Origin: Nostocales cyanobacterium Centralia_MAG_434
GTDB lineage: Bacteria > Cyanobacteriota > Cyanobacteriia > Cyanobacteriales > Nostocaceae
Length of the DNA: 64,000 nucleotides
Reading direction: 5' to 3'
NCBI GenBank assembly: GCA_021324415.1
Contig: JAJPJF010000177.1
Coordinates: forward strand, 1-64,000
Shown here: positions 43,631 through 52,879 of the stretch, one piece after another
Layout: every line of letters starts with the position of its first letter
Numbering within the stretch: the stretch's first letter is position 1
Notes under the pieces: generated by a model
The model's database searches: none
Told to the model about the DNA's origin: nothing
Seen by the model: only the letters and a program-made list of their open reading frames with translations
Made by a program: the position numbers and the translations under genes

Positions 43631-45724
43631 AGCCAATTTTGCCGGCTTGTCCAGTTCAGATGGCTTACTATCATTAATTTCTTCTGCTGCTAGCCATTCT
43701 CGAATCAACCTTGCTACTGCTTTTTGTAGTAGTTGGTTAGCAATTTGTTGACCCAAACGTTGTACTCCTGGATTGATCACTAACTGAGCAATTTGTGGTG
43801 CAAGTTTTGCTGGATCAAACCCACGAGTTTCCTGAAGAATTTTTAGTATATTTTTGATATGCTCTAGAGTTTGTTGTTGCTCGATTGTCGCAGATGGAGT
43901 TTCATTTATCGCCGCCCAACCAGTCCTTTCCCGCAGTCCATATGTCAAGTTGTGCAAAACATTTCTACTAACAGCTTCAACTCCTTTGATAATTTCATCT
44001 ACTAGTCTGTCCCTAATAAAAGTGCCTCGATCTGAAGCCAAAAAGTCTAGACCCTGATTCAGCACTAAGTTGAAGTCGTAGTCTTGATTGTTGCGGGCAT
44101 TGCGTAATAAGTTTTCTAAACGATTCCACCGAAATCTCCCTTCTTTGAAGAGTAAGTCTTGTAGAGATGCTCTCAATTCTGGAGATGGATCAGTCAACAA
44201 TCGTTTAGAAACATAAGGATAAGCTTCACTAAGAACTTTAAAGTTAGGGTCGATATGGATAGCAATACCTTCTAACGTTACCAAAGAACGAATAATCAAA
44301 GCATAGTAAGGTGGAACGCGGAAAGGATATTCATACATCAAAGCTGACAGTTCATCTGTAATGCTCTTGATATTTAACTCAGCAACAGTAGCACCTTGTG
44401 CATCAGCAAATACCCTCGCAAAAGCTGGAATAATTGGTGTGAGGTCAGTATCTGGCGCTAAAAAATCTAACTTGACATAGTCTTTTGCTAAGGCTTCAAA
44501 GTCCCGATTGACGACGTGGACGATCGCCTCTATCAATCCATAGCGCTGTGGTGGCTGAATCTCACTCATCATCCCAAAATCAAGATAAGCCAACTTACCA
44601 TCCAGCGTGGCTAATAAATTGCCAGGATGAGGATCAGCGTGGAAAAAGCCATTTTCTAGCAACTGGCGCAATGAACACTGTACACCAACTTCGATCAAAT
44701 AACGGGCGTTTATGCCTAAAGCACGGATCTCTTCTGTTTGAGTTAATTTGACCCCAGTGATCCACTCCATCGTCAATACACGACGATTGGTGTATTCCCA
44801 ATAAATTTTTGGTATGTAAACGTCTTTAATATGACCGTAAAGCTTGAAAAATCGCTCAGCATTTTCTCCTTCATGAATATAGTCCATCTCTTCAAAGATG
44901 CGACTACCTAATTCATCCAAGATACCAACAAGGTCACTACGCACTCGCTTGATACGTTTCTGTGTCCATGCTGCTAATCGTCGCAGAATGTAGAGGTCTA
45001 TAGTGATGCACTCTCGCAAGTCAGGACGTTGAACTTTAACAGCAACCTCTTCCCCAGTTTTTAACTTACCCTTGTAAACTTGTCCCAATGAGGCAGCGGC
45101 AATTGGTTGAGGTGAGAGTTCAGCGTAAACTTCCTCTGGAGGAGCTCCAAGTTCTTCTTCTATAAACTGATAGGCTATTTCGTTAGGAAAAGCTGGCAAC
45201 TTGTCTTGTAGTTGAGTGAGTTCCTCTAAATAGACAGGAGGAACCAAATCTGGTCGTGTAGACAAAGCTTGTCCGATTTTAATATAGGCTGGACCTAATT
45301 TTGTGAGTAGTTCTCGCAGTCCAATTGCTCTTTTTCGATCATTTTTGACAGAAATCCCCCGTTGAGCATCCCACCACAACCCGAAAACAAAAGCAATAGT
45401 TGGCACCAAAACTTGACAAATGCGCCTTACAACTTGCAAGGGTCTTTGTCGATAGTGAGCTGCAATTTCTAGAGGCTCATAATATATTGTCTCTGATTCA
45501 ACTTTCTTGACCAATGGCTTGGACTTTTCGGCGTATTCTGAGTTTGGTAAACTGACAACTGTACTTGTCACATCTTTTTCAGGGATGACAGTAACAGACA
45601 ACACCTTTTGATGAAGACCACCTGTACCATTGTCTTCAACAGACAATTCACTTTGACGGAAGCCTGGTGTGTGACTGTCCTTGTTTATCAGTCCGGAGTT
45701 AGGGGGAACTGTCTTAGAACTCAT
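43610..45724 (-). CDS. ABC1/UbiB-family atypical kinase
   Basis: A 704-residue member of the ABC1 (AarF/UbiB/ADCK) family. The unusual kinase-like fold begins with LGPAYIKIGQALSTRPD (KxGQ motif), then PIAAASLGQVYKGKL (Ala-rich nucleotide loop), VAVKVQRP, NGFFHADPHPGNLL and LDFGMM. The first 90 residues are a polar extension absent in shorter homologues. Members function in isoprenoid quinone metabolism or lipid homeostasis, in cyanobacteria probably plastoquinone-related. The last segments are helical. The gene faces the kinase gene tail to tail with a 21-bp overlap. The precise role is inferred from family. Confidence 0.92.
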   Translation of the reverse strand: MSSKTVPPNSGLINKDSHTPGFRQSELSVEDNGTGGLHQKVLSVTVIPEKDVTSTVVSLPNSEYAEKSKPLVKKVESETIYYEPLEIAAHYRQRPLQVVRRICQVLVPTIAFVFGLWWDAQRGISVKNDRKRAIGLRELLTKLGPAYIKIGQALSTRPDLVPPVYLEELTQLQDKLPAFPNEIAYQFIEEELGAPPEEVYAELSPQPIAAASLGQVYKGKLKTGEEVAVKVQRPDLRECITIDLYILRRLAAWTQKRIKRVRSDLVGILDELGSRIFEEMDYIHEGENAERFFKLYGHIKDVYIPKIYWEYTNRRVLTMEWITGVKLTQTEEIRALGINARYLIEVGVQCSLRQLLENGFFHADPHPGNLLATLDGKLAYLDFGMMSEIQPPQRYGLIEAIVHVVNRDFEALAKDYVKLDFLAPDTDLTPIIPAFARVFADAQGATVAELNIKSITDELSALMYEYPFRVPPYYALIIRSLVTLEGIAIHIDPNFKVLSEAYPYVSKRLLTDPSPELRASLQDLLFKEGRFRWNRLENLLRNARNNQDYDFNLVLNQGLDFLASDRGTFIRDRLVDEIIKGVEAVSRNVLHNLTYGLRERTGWAAINETPSATIEQQQTLEHIKNILKILQETRGFDPAKLAPQIAQLVINPGVQRLGQQIANQLLQKAVARLIREWLAAEEINDSKPSELDKPAKLALPPARV

Positions 45725-46113
45725 GGGTTTACCACTTTATCAGAGCCAATACTTTAAATATTTAAACAAATCGTAACATTTAAATCTAGCGAGTGGGAAG
45801 GTTTGTACAGACGTGATTGATCACATCTGTTCTATCGCTAGTATTTATTGGTGATAATAAACAAACATTGATACCAATCTTAATCAAAGTCAAACTAAAC
45901 TAGGTTTGCTACACTTCATTTGGACATACATAACGAGGTTAACTTGTGTGGGTTATCATTGAAAGCTAGTGTATTGGACGGGCTTTCCGGCTTGTAGCAA
46001 CTGGTATTCATTAGGTCAACAAAAGACAAAAGACCATCAACTGCTCTCACGTAATCTCTAGTATCTCCTATATAAAATTATCCAGCGTCTGTCGTCACGG
46101 AGAATTTAACTTA
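45725..46113. other. Divergent intergenic region before recN
   Basis: About 390 bp between the ABC1 and recN genes. A TGATTGATCACA palindrome-like stretch near 45815 is the only local symmetry noticed. No LexA-type box was recognised. Both promoters must lie here. Confidence 0.45.
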
Positions 46114-47862
46114 ATGTTGCTCTGTCTGCGAATAGAAAACTTTGCGCTAATTGACAACCTAGAATTGGAATTTGGCGCTGGACTGAATGTACTAACGGGT
46201 GAAACCGGCGCAGGAAAGTCAATTATTTTAGATGCCATTGATGCGGTGTTAGGAGGAAAAGTCTCGAGTCGAGTGATTCGGACTGGCACGAATAGGACAA
46301 TTGTAGAAGCGACCTTTACCTCTAACTCTGCCCTAACTGCTTGGTTAAGTGAACAAGAAATAGATTTAATAGATGATAATTGCGTAGTTATTAGCCGAGA
46401 AATTACGGCAAATGCTAGCAATATCCGCAGCCGATCGCGGGTGAATGGAGTTTTGGTGAATCGACAGGTGATGGGGGGTTTACGCGACCGCCTCCTCGAA
46501 ATCACCGCGCAAGGTCAAACGGTACAGGTGGGACAGTCGGCTCAAGTTCGAGATTGGTTGGATGTCTATGGTGGTGCTTCCCTCATGCAGCAGCGGCATG
46601 AGATTGCCTCTAGTTTTGCTGCATATCAACAAGCGCATCTTAACTTAGAAAAACGCCGAACATCAGAACGCGAACGCTTACAACAGTTAGATTTGCTGAC
46701 ATATCAGGTAAAAGAACTCAAAACCGCCAGTCTCAGTGATGGTAATGAATTAGACCAGCTTTTGCAAGAGCGAGAGCGTCTCAATCATGTGGTTGATTTG
46801 CAAAAGATGAGTTACCAAGTATATCAATTGTTATACCAGAATGATAGTGAAGCTCCAGCAGTAGCAGATTTGCTGGGGGATAGCGAAGTGACACTCAATG
46901 ACATGGTAGAGTATGATACACAATTGCTACCATTGTTAGATTTGGTAAGGGATGCGCAAGCAGCTGTAACGGAAGTAGCACGGCAAATTAATACTTATGG
47001 AGAAAGTTTAGAAGCAGATCCCCAACGGTTGGAGGAAGTGGAAGATAGGATACAGGAATTAAAGCAGATTTGCCGTAAGTATGGCTCCTCCCTTAATGAA
47101 GTGATTGCTTACTATCAGCGTATTCAAGCAGAATTGGCCGAACTCACTAGCAGAGAACAATCAATTGAAAGTCTAGAACAGCAAGAGCAAGCATATCTTG
47201 AACAGTTGACTCAAGCCTGTCAAAAATTAACTCAGTTACGGCGTGAATCTGCTGCACATCTAGAAGCGGAACTATTAAGGCAACTCAAACCCTTAGCAAT
47301 GGAAAAGGTACAGTTTCAAGTTGAAATTGTACCCACTTCGCCGACAGCAACAGGAGCAGACAAAATTACGTTTATGTTCAGTCCCAACCCTGGAGAACCA
47401 CTACAGCCTTTGACGGCAATTGCTTCTGGTGGTGAAATGAGCCGATTTTTGCTGGCATTAAAAGCTTGTTTTTCTCAGGCTGATGCAGTTGAGACTATGG
47501 TATTTGATGAAATTGATGTTGGGGTGTCTGGACGAGTTGCACAGGCGATCGCAGAAAAGTTACACCAGCTCAGTCAAGGTCATCAAGTATTGTGTGTAAC
47601 TCATCAACCCTTGGTTGCTGCTATGGCAGACCGTCATTTTCGGGTCGATAAGCAAGTCATTAGTCAAGATAAGAGCCGAAAAGAAAACAATGGAAATGGC
47701 GAAGAGCGAACTGTTGTGAGAGTGACAACACTAGATAACTTAAATAAGCGCCGAGAAGAACTTGCACAGTTGGCTGGTGGCAAATCAGCGCAAGAAGCGA
47801 TCGCGTTTGCTGAATCTTTATTGACGCAAGCTGCTAACCATCGTCAAAAAGTGAAAAATTAA
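46114..47862 (+). CDS. recN: DNA repair protein RecN
   Basis: A 582-residue SMC-like ATPase acting at double-strand breaks. It shows Walker A in LTGETGAGKSIILDAIDAVL (about 28-47), two long coiled-coil arms (about 160-360, with leucine/glutamate-rich heptads), signature TAIASGGEMSRFLLALK and Walker B VFDEIDVGVSG, ending in the D-loop/H-loop area VLCVTHQPLVAAMAD. Length is normal. The start MLLCLRIENFALIDNLELEF is exactly the family opening. It is a single gene; the convergent pst operon begins after it. Confidence 0.96.
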   Translation: MLLCLRIENFALIDNLELEFGAGLNVLTGETGAGKSIILDAIDAVLGGKVSSRVIRTGTNRTIVEATFTSNSALTAWLSEQEIDLIDDNCVVISREITANASNIRSRSRVNGVLVNRQVMGGLRDRLLEITAQGQTVQVGQSAQVRDWLDVYGGASLMQQRHEIASSFAAYQQAHLNLEKRRTSERERLQQLDLLTYQVKELKTASLSDGNELDQLLQERERLNHVVDLQKMSYQVYQLLYQNDSEAPAVADLLGDSEVTLNDMVEYDTQLLPLLDLVRDAQAAVTEVARQINTYGESLEADPQRLEEVEDRIQELKQICRKYGSSLNEVIAYYQRIQAELAELTSREQSIESLEQQEQAYLEQLTQACQKLTQLRRESAAHLEAELLRQLKPLAMEKVQFQVEIVPTSPTATGADKITFMFSPNPGEPLQPLTAIASGGEMSRFLLALKACFSQADAVETMVFDEIDVGVSGRVAQAIAEKLHQLSQGHQVLCVTHQPLVAAMADRHFRVDKQVISQDKSRKENNGNGEERTVVRVTTLDNLNKRREELAQLAGGKSAQEAIAFAESLLTQAANHRQKVKN

Positions 47863-47908
47863 CACTGATTTCTGACGCTGCTAGCAGTCCCCCATTCTCC
47901 TTAACTAA

Positions 47909-48697
47909 CTAGCCGAAACGTCCGGAAATGTAGTCGCGGGTGCGACCATCAAGAGCATTGCCAAAAATTTGAGTTGTGGTACCAAATTCAATCATTTGAC
48001 CAATTCGACTTTCATCGGTGCTGAAGAATGCTGTAAAGTCAGAAACACGAGCTGCTTGTTGCATGTTGTGAGTGACAATCACAATTGTCAGTTCATCACG
48101 CAGACTATAAATGAGCTCCTCGATTTTCATAGTCGCAATTGGGTCAAGAGCTGAACAGGGCTCATCCATCAGTAGCACTTTGGGTTTGACTGCTAAAGCA
48201 CGAGCAATACAGAGTCGCTGCTGTTGACCACCAGAAAGTTCTAACGCTGATTTATGCAGCTTATCTTTCACCTCATCCCAGATAGCAGCACCTCGAAGAG
48301 CGGTTTCTACAATCTCATCCAATTCTGCTTTTGGACACCATCCCGCGATTCTGACACCGTAAGCGGTATTGTCATAAACACTCATGGGAAAAAGATTCGG
48401 CTTTTGGAAGACCATTCCAATCTGACGGCGTAGCCGATTTAGATTGACTCGAGGACTATAGATATTTTGATTGAAAAATTCTACACTACCATCAACCTTG
48501 ACATCTGCTTCTAGTTCGCTAATACGGTTGAGAGCTTTGATGAAGGTAGATTTACCACAACCACTAGGACCAATAATTGCAGTGACATGGTTCTGATAAA
48601 TATCCATTGACACTCCTTCCAGCGCCTTAGAAGTGCCGTAGTAAAAGCAGAGATTCTTAACTTTGATGGCTGGTTTCAACTTAGTTATAGTTTGCAT
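47909..48697 (-). CDS. pstB: Phosphate ABC transporter ATP-binding protein
   Basis: A 262-residue ATPase that powers high-affinity phosphate import at the inner face of the cytoplasmic membrane. Walker A is [14 protein letters not shown], the signature [16 protein letters not shown], Walker [14 protein letters not shown], and the H-loop [28 protein letters not shown] is typical of PstB. It is the last gene of the pstS-pstC-pstA-pstB unit, 178 bp after pstA. All motifs are complete. Confidence 0.97.
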   Translation of the reverse strand: MQTITKLKPAIKVKNLCFYYGTSKALEGVSMDIYQNHVTAIIGPSGCGKSTFIKALNRISELEADVKVDGSVEFFNQNIYSPRVNLNRLRRQIGMVFQKPNLFPMSVYDNTAYGVRIAGWCPKAELDEIVETALRGAAIWDEVKDKLHKSALELSGGQQQRLCIARALAVKPKVLLMDEPCSALDPIATMKIEELIYSLRDELTIVIVTHNMQQAARVSDFTAFFSTDESRIGQMIEFGTTTQIFGNALDGRTRDYISGRFG

Positions 48698-48875
48698 AAG
48701 TCAATCTAATATGATAAGTCGGGGAGAATAAACAATTTTTAGTTAGCTCTATTTCTGTATATGTGTTTTGGGAGTGGGGGGAAAGAGTTGCACTATTTAT
48801 TTTGGGCGTCTGAAAAATAGAGAGTGGTAAGTGAAGACGAAATTTTTATACTTATGCCCAGCGCACTGTCCTTTT

Positions 48876-49742
48876 CTATACTTGGCTTCTCTTCTTTGTG
48901 ACTAAGCGAGAAGAAAGATTGATCAACAAAACTATACTGACTAAAACGAGAGACGCAGTCCAAATCAATTGGGTTTTTTCAGGAGAGGGATCATTGTAAA
49001 AGTTAAAAATCAATACCGATAGAGAAGCTGTTGGACCTAATACATCTTGTGACCAATCTAGACTGAACAAAGACGTAAAAAGGAGAGGTGCTGTTTCACC
49101 TGCGGCACGCGCTACAGCTAGTAACACTCCTGTGGTAATGGCAGGAATTGCTGCAGTTACTACAACACGAAAAGTTGTTTGAAAGCGAGTACCTCCTAAA
49201 GCTGCAGATCCAAGACGTAGAGATTGGGGAACTAATTTTAAGGCCTCTTCGGTTGTGAGAACGATAATAGGCAACATAATTACGGCTAAAGCAAAACCAC
49301 CAGCAACAGCACTAAAATGCTTAGTCATTAATACTATAACACCGTAAGCGAATATACCTACTACAATTGAAGGGACTCCAGTGAGGATGGAGGTGATGAA
49401 GCGAACAGCACGACCAATATTAGTTCCCTGACTCATTTCTGATAAAAAGATACCAGTTATAATTCCACATGGTACACTAATGAGCACAGCAATTCCAACC
49501 ATCGTTAAGGTGCCTACAATCGCATTGCCGAAGCCATTGTCCAGCACTGATGCTGTAAACATGGATGGTTTGAGGCTCACTATTCCTTCTCCTACAATCT
49601 TCCATAAAAGTGATAACAAAGGAATCAGAGCTAACCCTGTGAAAAGGAATGAGATCGCATTCATTCCATAATTAAATAACCGCCTTTTAAGCGGCAGAGG
49701 ACCACATAATTCTTCAATATCAGAGACTTGAGAACGGCTCAT
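48876..49742 (-). CDS. pstA: Phosphate ABC transporter permease PstA
   Basis: A 288-residue integral membrane component of the phosphate importer with six membrane segments. The cytoplasmic EAA loop is seen in TTEEALKLVPQSLRLGSAAL GG-like sequence near the middle, followed by RFQTTFRVVVTAAIPAITTG. The start at 49742 (MSRSQVSDIEELCGPLPL) fits cyanobacterial homologues. It lies 76 bp downstream of pstC and cooperates with it to form the channel. Confidence 0.96.
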   Translation of the reverse strand: MSRSQVSDIEELCGPLPLKRRLFNYGMNAISFLFTGLALIPLLSLLWKIVGEGIVSLKPSMFTASVLDNGFGNAIVGTLTMVGIAVLISVPCGIITGIFLSEMSQGTNIGRAVRFITSILTGVPSIVVGIFAYGVIVLMTKHFSAVAGGFALAVIMLPIIVLTTEEALKLVPQSLRLGSAALGGTRFQTTFRVVVTAAIPAITTGVLLAVARAAGETAPLLFTSLFSLDWSQDVLGPTASLSVLIFNFYNDPSPEKTQLIWTASLVLVSIVLLINLSSRLVTKKRSQV

Positions 49743-49818
49743 TTACCTTACACTTTTTTAATACTTAAACTTTACAAATGCTAAGTTAAGTGAACTTGCT
49801 GCGGTTGCAGTAAGTGAA

Positions 49819-50811
49819 TTATCTGTGTCTTCTACTTACCAACTGTACAATTGTCAGGGCACCAATGTTAACAGCTAAAGTTAGTGCAAACAAAATTAAA
49901 CCCAGATATGTTAAAGCACCAATGTGCAATGGATCTTGAGCCTCAGCAAATTCATTAGCTAAAACTGATGGGATGGTATATGCTGGGTCAAGCAATGAAG
50001 GACTAATCTGAGCAGAGTTTCCAATAACCATAGTCACAGCCATTGTTTCACCCAATGCTCTTCCTAGTGCAAGCATAACTGCGCCGACGATTCCCGAGAA
50101 ACTAGCGGGCAAAATGACCCGAAAAATAGTTTCCCAGCGGGTAGAACCCAAAGCCATAGATCCGCTACGTAACTCTTTGGGAATAACTAACAAGACCTCG
50201 CGACTAATTGCTGCTATGGTTGGCAAAATCATGATTGCAAGAATCATGCCAGCTGTCAACATATTGAACCCACCAGGATCTGGTGTATTCAATAAAGGTA
50301 TGGCATGAAAATTCGTAAATAGCCATTTTTGAAACGGAATTATAAACGGAATAAATACAAAAATTCCCCATAAACCAATAATGACGCTAGGAATAGCAGC
50401 AATCAGCTCCACAACAAATGCTATGGTTGTTCTTACTGATGGTGGTAAAAAATTTTCACTCGTTACCAATGCTACAGCTAAACCAATCGGTACGGCTAGT
50501 AAAAGCGCGATCGCACTGCTGACTAGAGTTCCATAGATGTAAGGCAAAGCACCAAACACCAACTGACCTGTGTCCCATTGTTGACTCCACAAAAACTCGA
50601 GTCCAAACTTATCAATAGCTGGTTTAGCTTGGCGAAAAATTATCCAACTCATCCAAAACAGCACACAAACTGTCACAGCGGCAAAAATGTAAGTTAGCCA
50701 TGTAAACGCTTGGTCTAACTTCAAATTAATTCCACTAGTAATTGTAATATTAGAATTTTCATCAAGTGAATTTTGTGGATTGGTATAGGCAGATTCAGAA
50801 GAATTTTGCAT
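49819..50811 (-). CDS. pstC: Phosphate ABC transporter permease PstC
   Basis: A 330-residue permease with a polar N-terminal extension of about 35 residues and six membrane segments. Typical segments are FLWSQQWDTGQLVFGALPYI and the EAA-like loop ISREVLLVIPKELRSGSMAL; ALGRALGETMAVTMVIGN is the conserved helix. It pairs with PstA. The gene starts 88 bp after pstS; a hairpin lies in that gap. Confidence 0.96.
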   Translation of the reverse strand: MQNSSESAYTNPQNSLDENSNITITSGINLKLDQAFTWLTYIFAAVTVCVLFWMSWIIFRQAKPAIDKFGLEFLWSQQWDTGQLVFGALPYIYGTLVSSAIALLLAVPIGLAVALVTSENFLPPSVRTTIAFVVELIAAIPSVIIGLWGIFVFIPFIIPFQKWLFTNFHAIPLLNTPDPGGFNMLTAGMILAIMILPTIAAISREVLLVIPKELRSGSMALGSTRWETIFRVILPASFSGIVGAVMLALGRALGETMAVTMVIGNSAQISPSLLDPAYTIPSVLANEFAEAQDPLHIGALTYLGLILFALTLAVNIGALTIVQLVSRRHR

Positions 50812-50847
50812 TTTCTATCAGAATTTTTGTGTTATTTAATATTAAAT

Positions 50848-50872
50848 TAAGGTGGGTGCAAAACCCACCTTA
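50848..50872. terminator. Hairpin between pstS and pstC
   Basis: TAAGGTGGGT at 50848-50857 and ACCCACCTTA at 50863-50872 form a perfect 10-bp stem with a 5-nt loop, right after the pstS stop. Intercistronic hairpins of this kind often stabilise or partly terminate, giving more binding protein than permease. No strong T-run follows on the minus strand. Confidence 0.75.
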
Positions 50873-50899
50873 GTTAAAGCAAAAAGGTAACCTTATAAA

Positions 50900-51940
50900 T
50901 TATTTGACAGTGCTGTTAACTGTTTGTATTACCTGGTTTGCTACAGAACTGGGAATTCGAGTGTAATTGAGTTGGTCATTGTACTGCTGACCATCAGTTA
51001 ATATCCAATTCACCCATTTTTTCACAGCACTGCCTTTAGCTGCATTGGGATAATTTTTGTAAACCATGATCCAGGTCAAACCAACGATAGGATAACCCTG
51101 ATCTGGATCACCAACAAAAACACGGAAATTATCGGGAAAACTGACTGTAGATAAGGCTTGGTTTGCACTTTCTAGAGAAGGAGAAACAAATTGCCCTTGC
51201 TTATTTTGCAATTGTGCTGACTTCAGTTTGTTGGTTTGGGCATATTGATATTCAACATAACCAATAGCACCTTGAGTGCGGGCTACTAAGTTAGCAACAC
51301 CTGGATTTCCTTTACCCTTAAGAGCATTTGGAATAGTCCAGCTTGGTGATTTGCTAGTTCCGATTCTGCCTTTAAAATATGGGCTAATAGCACTCAAGTG
51401 GTTGGTGAAAATAAAAGTTGTACCGCTACCATCAGCACGAACCACAGCTTTGATAGGTATATTGGGCAAATTTACACCAGGATTATCAGCCTGGATTTGA
51501 GGATCGTTCCATTTAGTAATTTGACCAGAGAAAATTCCTGGTAATGTTTTGCGGGATAGTTTGAGATCGCTAACACCTGGAACATTATAAACAACAGAAA
51601 CTGCACCACCAGCCGTAGGTACTAGAACCACTCCATTCTTGACTTTAGCAATTTCTGTATCTGTCATAGCCGCGTCACTTGCGCCAAAGTCAACTGTTCC
51701 AGCAGTAAATTGGCTAATACCACCACCACTGCCAATGGCCTGATAGTTGATTGCAAGGTCAGGATTCTTTTTCTTGACTTCACGAGCATACTGTACATAC
51801 AGTGGAGCAGGGAAAGTTGCTCCTGCACCATTAAGGGTTTCTGCTTGAGCAACCGCTGTAAAAACGGGTCCTAGAGCAACAGTAGTTGCCATCACTGTAG
51901 TTGCAGCAACCCGGTTCAAAACGTTAGTTGAAAAAATCAT
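50900..51940 (-). CDS. pstS: Phosphate-binding protein PstS
   Basis: A 346-residue periplasmic binding protein that captures phosphate for PstCAB. A signal peptide covers about residues 1-33 (VMATTVALGPVFTAVAQAE). The mature part begins with LNGAGATFPAPLYVQYAREV, and has AIGSGGGISQFTAGTVDFGA and RADGSGTTFIFTNHLS, phosphate-coordinating segments typical of the family. GAGGAG lies just before the ATG at 51940. It is the first gene of the operon and lies downstream of a Pho-box-like array. Confidence 0.97.
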   Translation of the reverse strand: MIFSTNVLNRVAATTVMATTVALGPVFTAVAQAETLNGAGATFPAPLYVQYAREVKKKNPDLAINYQAIGSGGGISQFTAGTVDFGASDAAMTDTEIAKVKNGVVLVPTAGGAVSVVYNVPGVSDLKLSRKTLPGIFSGQITKWNDPQIQADNPGVNLPNIPIKAVVRADGSGTTFIFTNHLSAISPYFKGRIGTSKSPSWTIPNALKGKGNPGVANLVARTQGAIGYVEYQYAQTNKLKSAQLQNKQGQFVSPSLESANQALSTVSFPDNFRVFVGDPDQGYPIVGLTWIMVYKNYPNAAKGSAVKKWVNWILTDGQQYNDQLNYTRIPSSVANQVIQTVNSTVK

Positions 51941-52295
51941 ATCTCCTCACGCAACAAGAAATTACATTTTGTTAATTAGCTAAACGGAATTAACCTACAA
52001 TATGAAGAGTTAAGGCTAGTTTAAGAAAAAATAAAAACAAATTTAAATATTAGTTAAGTCTATTTTTAAATAGAAAGTAAAATACATTTTTAAAAAATAT
52101 TTTTTGTATTTCAGTTGTCTATCTTTCTTATATATTCATCCAAAATATAAACTTTAATAATCCTAAAACTTTTAATTTTTATAATTTTAGTTGGATGACT
52201 ATCACAAAATATGACTGAAATAAAAAAGCACTCTTCTGGGAAATTTTAGAAGAGGCTTTGATGATGAGAGTGAACTAGTCTTTAAGAGTTTGTAG
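51941..52295. other. AT-rich pst promoter region
   Basis: About 355 AT-rich bp upstream of pstS, holding the Pho-box-like array. No gene is supported. The portion near 52250 may contain the end of the next minus-strand transcript. Confidence 0.6.
52007..52058 (-). promoter_or_regulatory. Pho-box-like array upstream of pstS
   Basis: On the minus strand TTAA-containing 8-mers occur in exact 11-bp phase: CTTAACTA, TTTAAATT, TTTTATTT (weak), CTTAAACT and CTTAACTC, with plus-strand anchors at 52054, 52043, 52032, 52021 and 52010. The cyanobacterial Pho box recognised by the phosphate regulator SphR/PhoB is direct YTTAAYYW repeats with 3-bp spacers. The array ends about 67 bp before the pstS start, consistent with activation under phosphate limitation. 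Confidence 0.8.
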
Positions 52296-52724
52296 CTAAG
52301 AATTTACAAAACGAGCTGTTCCAGTGAGAGCTAAAACCTCATAAGTCTGTATCTGTCCAATCAGAGGAATTCTAATGTTCCCTGCTACTTTCTCTGTGGT
52401 TAAGATTGCCTCAGTCTTAACTTTTTCTTCTCCTTCTGTTACTGGTAGATTAATGATTGGTATTAGCACGGTAAGTTTAACTAAATTCCCTCCTATATCA
52501 CGATTTAGAGGACGCTCAATAACAACTGTGACTAGTGTGCCAATTGCTGTCTCTAATTTGTCAATTTCTTGACCACTAAAATGGTAGTTCCCATGACCAT
52601 GTTGAGTCTTGTAATCCAGCTGTGGTTGACCATTGATTGATGTGGTTACATAGGTAATGAATGTCCCTTTAGCATTAGTGAATGTAAACTCATTCGGCTG
52701 TTGTACAACAATATTTGTCGTCAT
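52296..52724 (-). CDS. Conserved hypothetical protein, beta-rich
   Basis: A 142-residue protein read from ATG 52724 (MTTNIVVQQPNEFTFTNA), with AAGGAG upstream; an in-frame TTG at 52745 would add seven residues. It is rich in beta-strand patterns (GTFITYVTTSINGQPQLDY, then LVTVVIERPLN and KLTVLIPIINLPV) with no signal peptide. Similar small proteins are common in cyanobacteria and uncharacterised. It lies next to but apart from the pst operon and divergent from the UbiD gene. Confidence 0.7.
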   Translation of the reverse strand: MTTNIVVQQPNEFTFTNAKGTFITYVTTSINGQPQLDYKTQHGHGNYHFSGQEIDKLETAIGTLVTVVIERPLNRDIGGNLVKLTVLIPIINLPVTEGEEKVKTEAILTTEKVAGNIRIPLIGQIQTYEVLALTGTARFVNS

Positions 52725-52879
52725 ATTGTTATATTCTCCTTGCAAGTTATTAATCTTATATGTGATGGGTGAGGTTTTTTTGAACTTATGCAGTCGTCAC
52801 AGGATACGACAGCAATCCTCTTCGTTTTAGATAAGATAAGAGAACGCTTCACATTTCTTAAATATTGGTTACGAGAACA

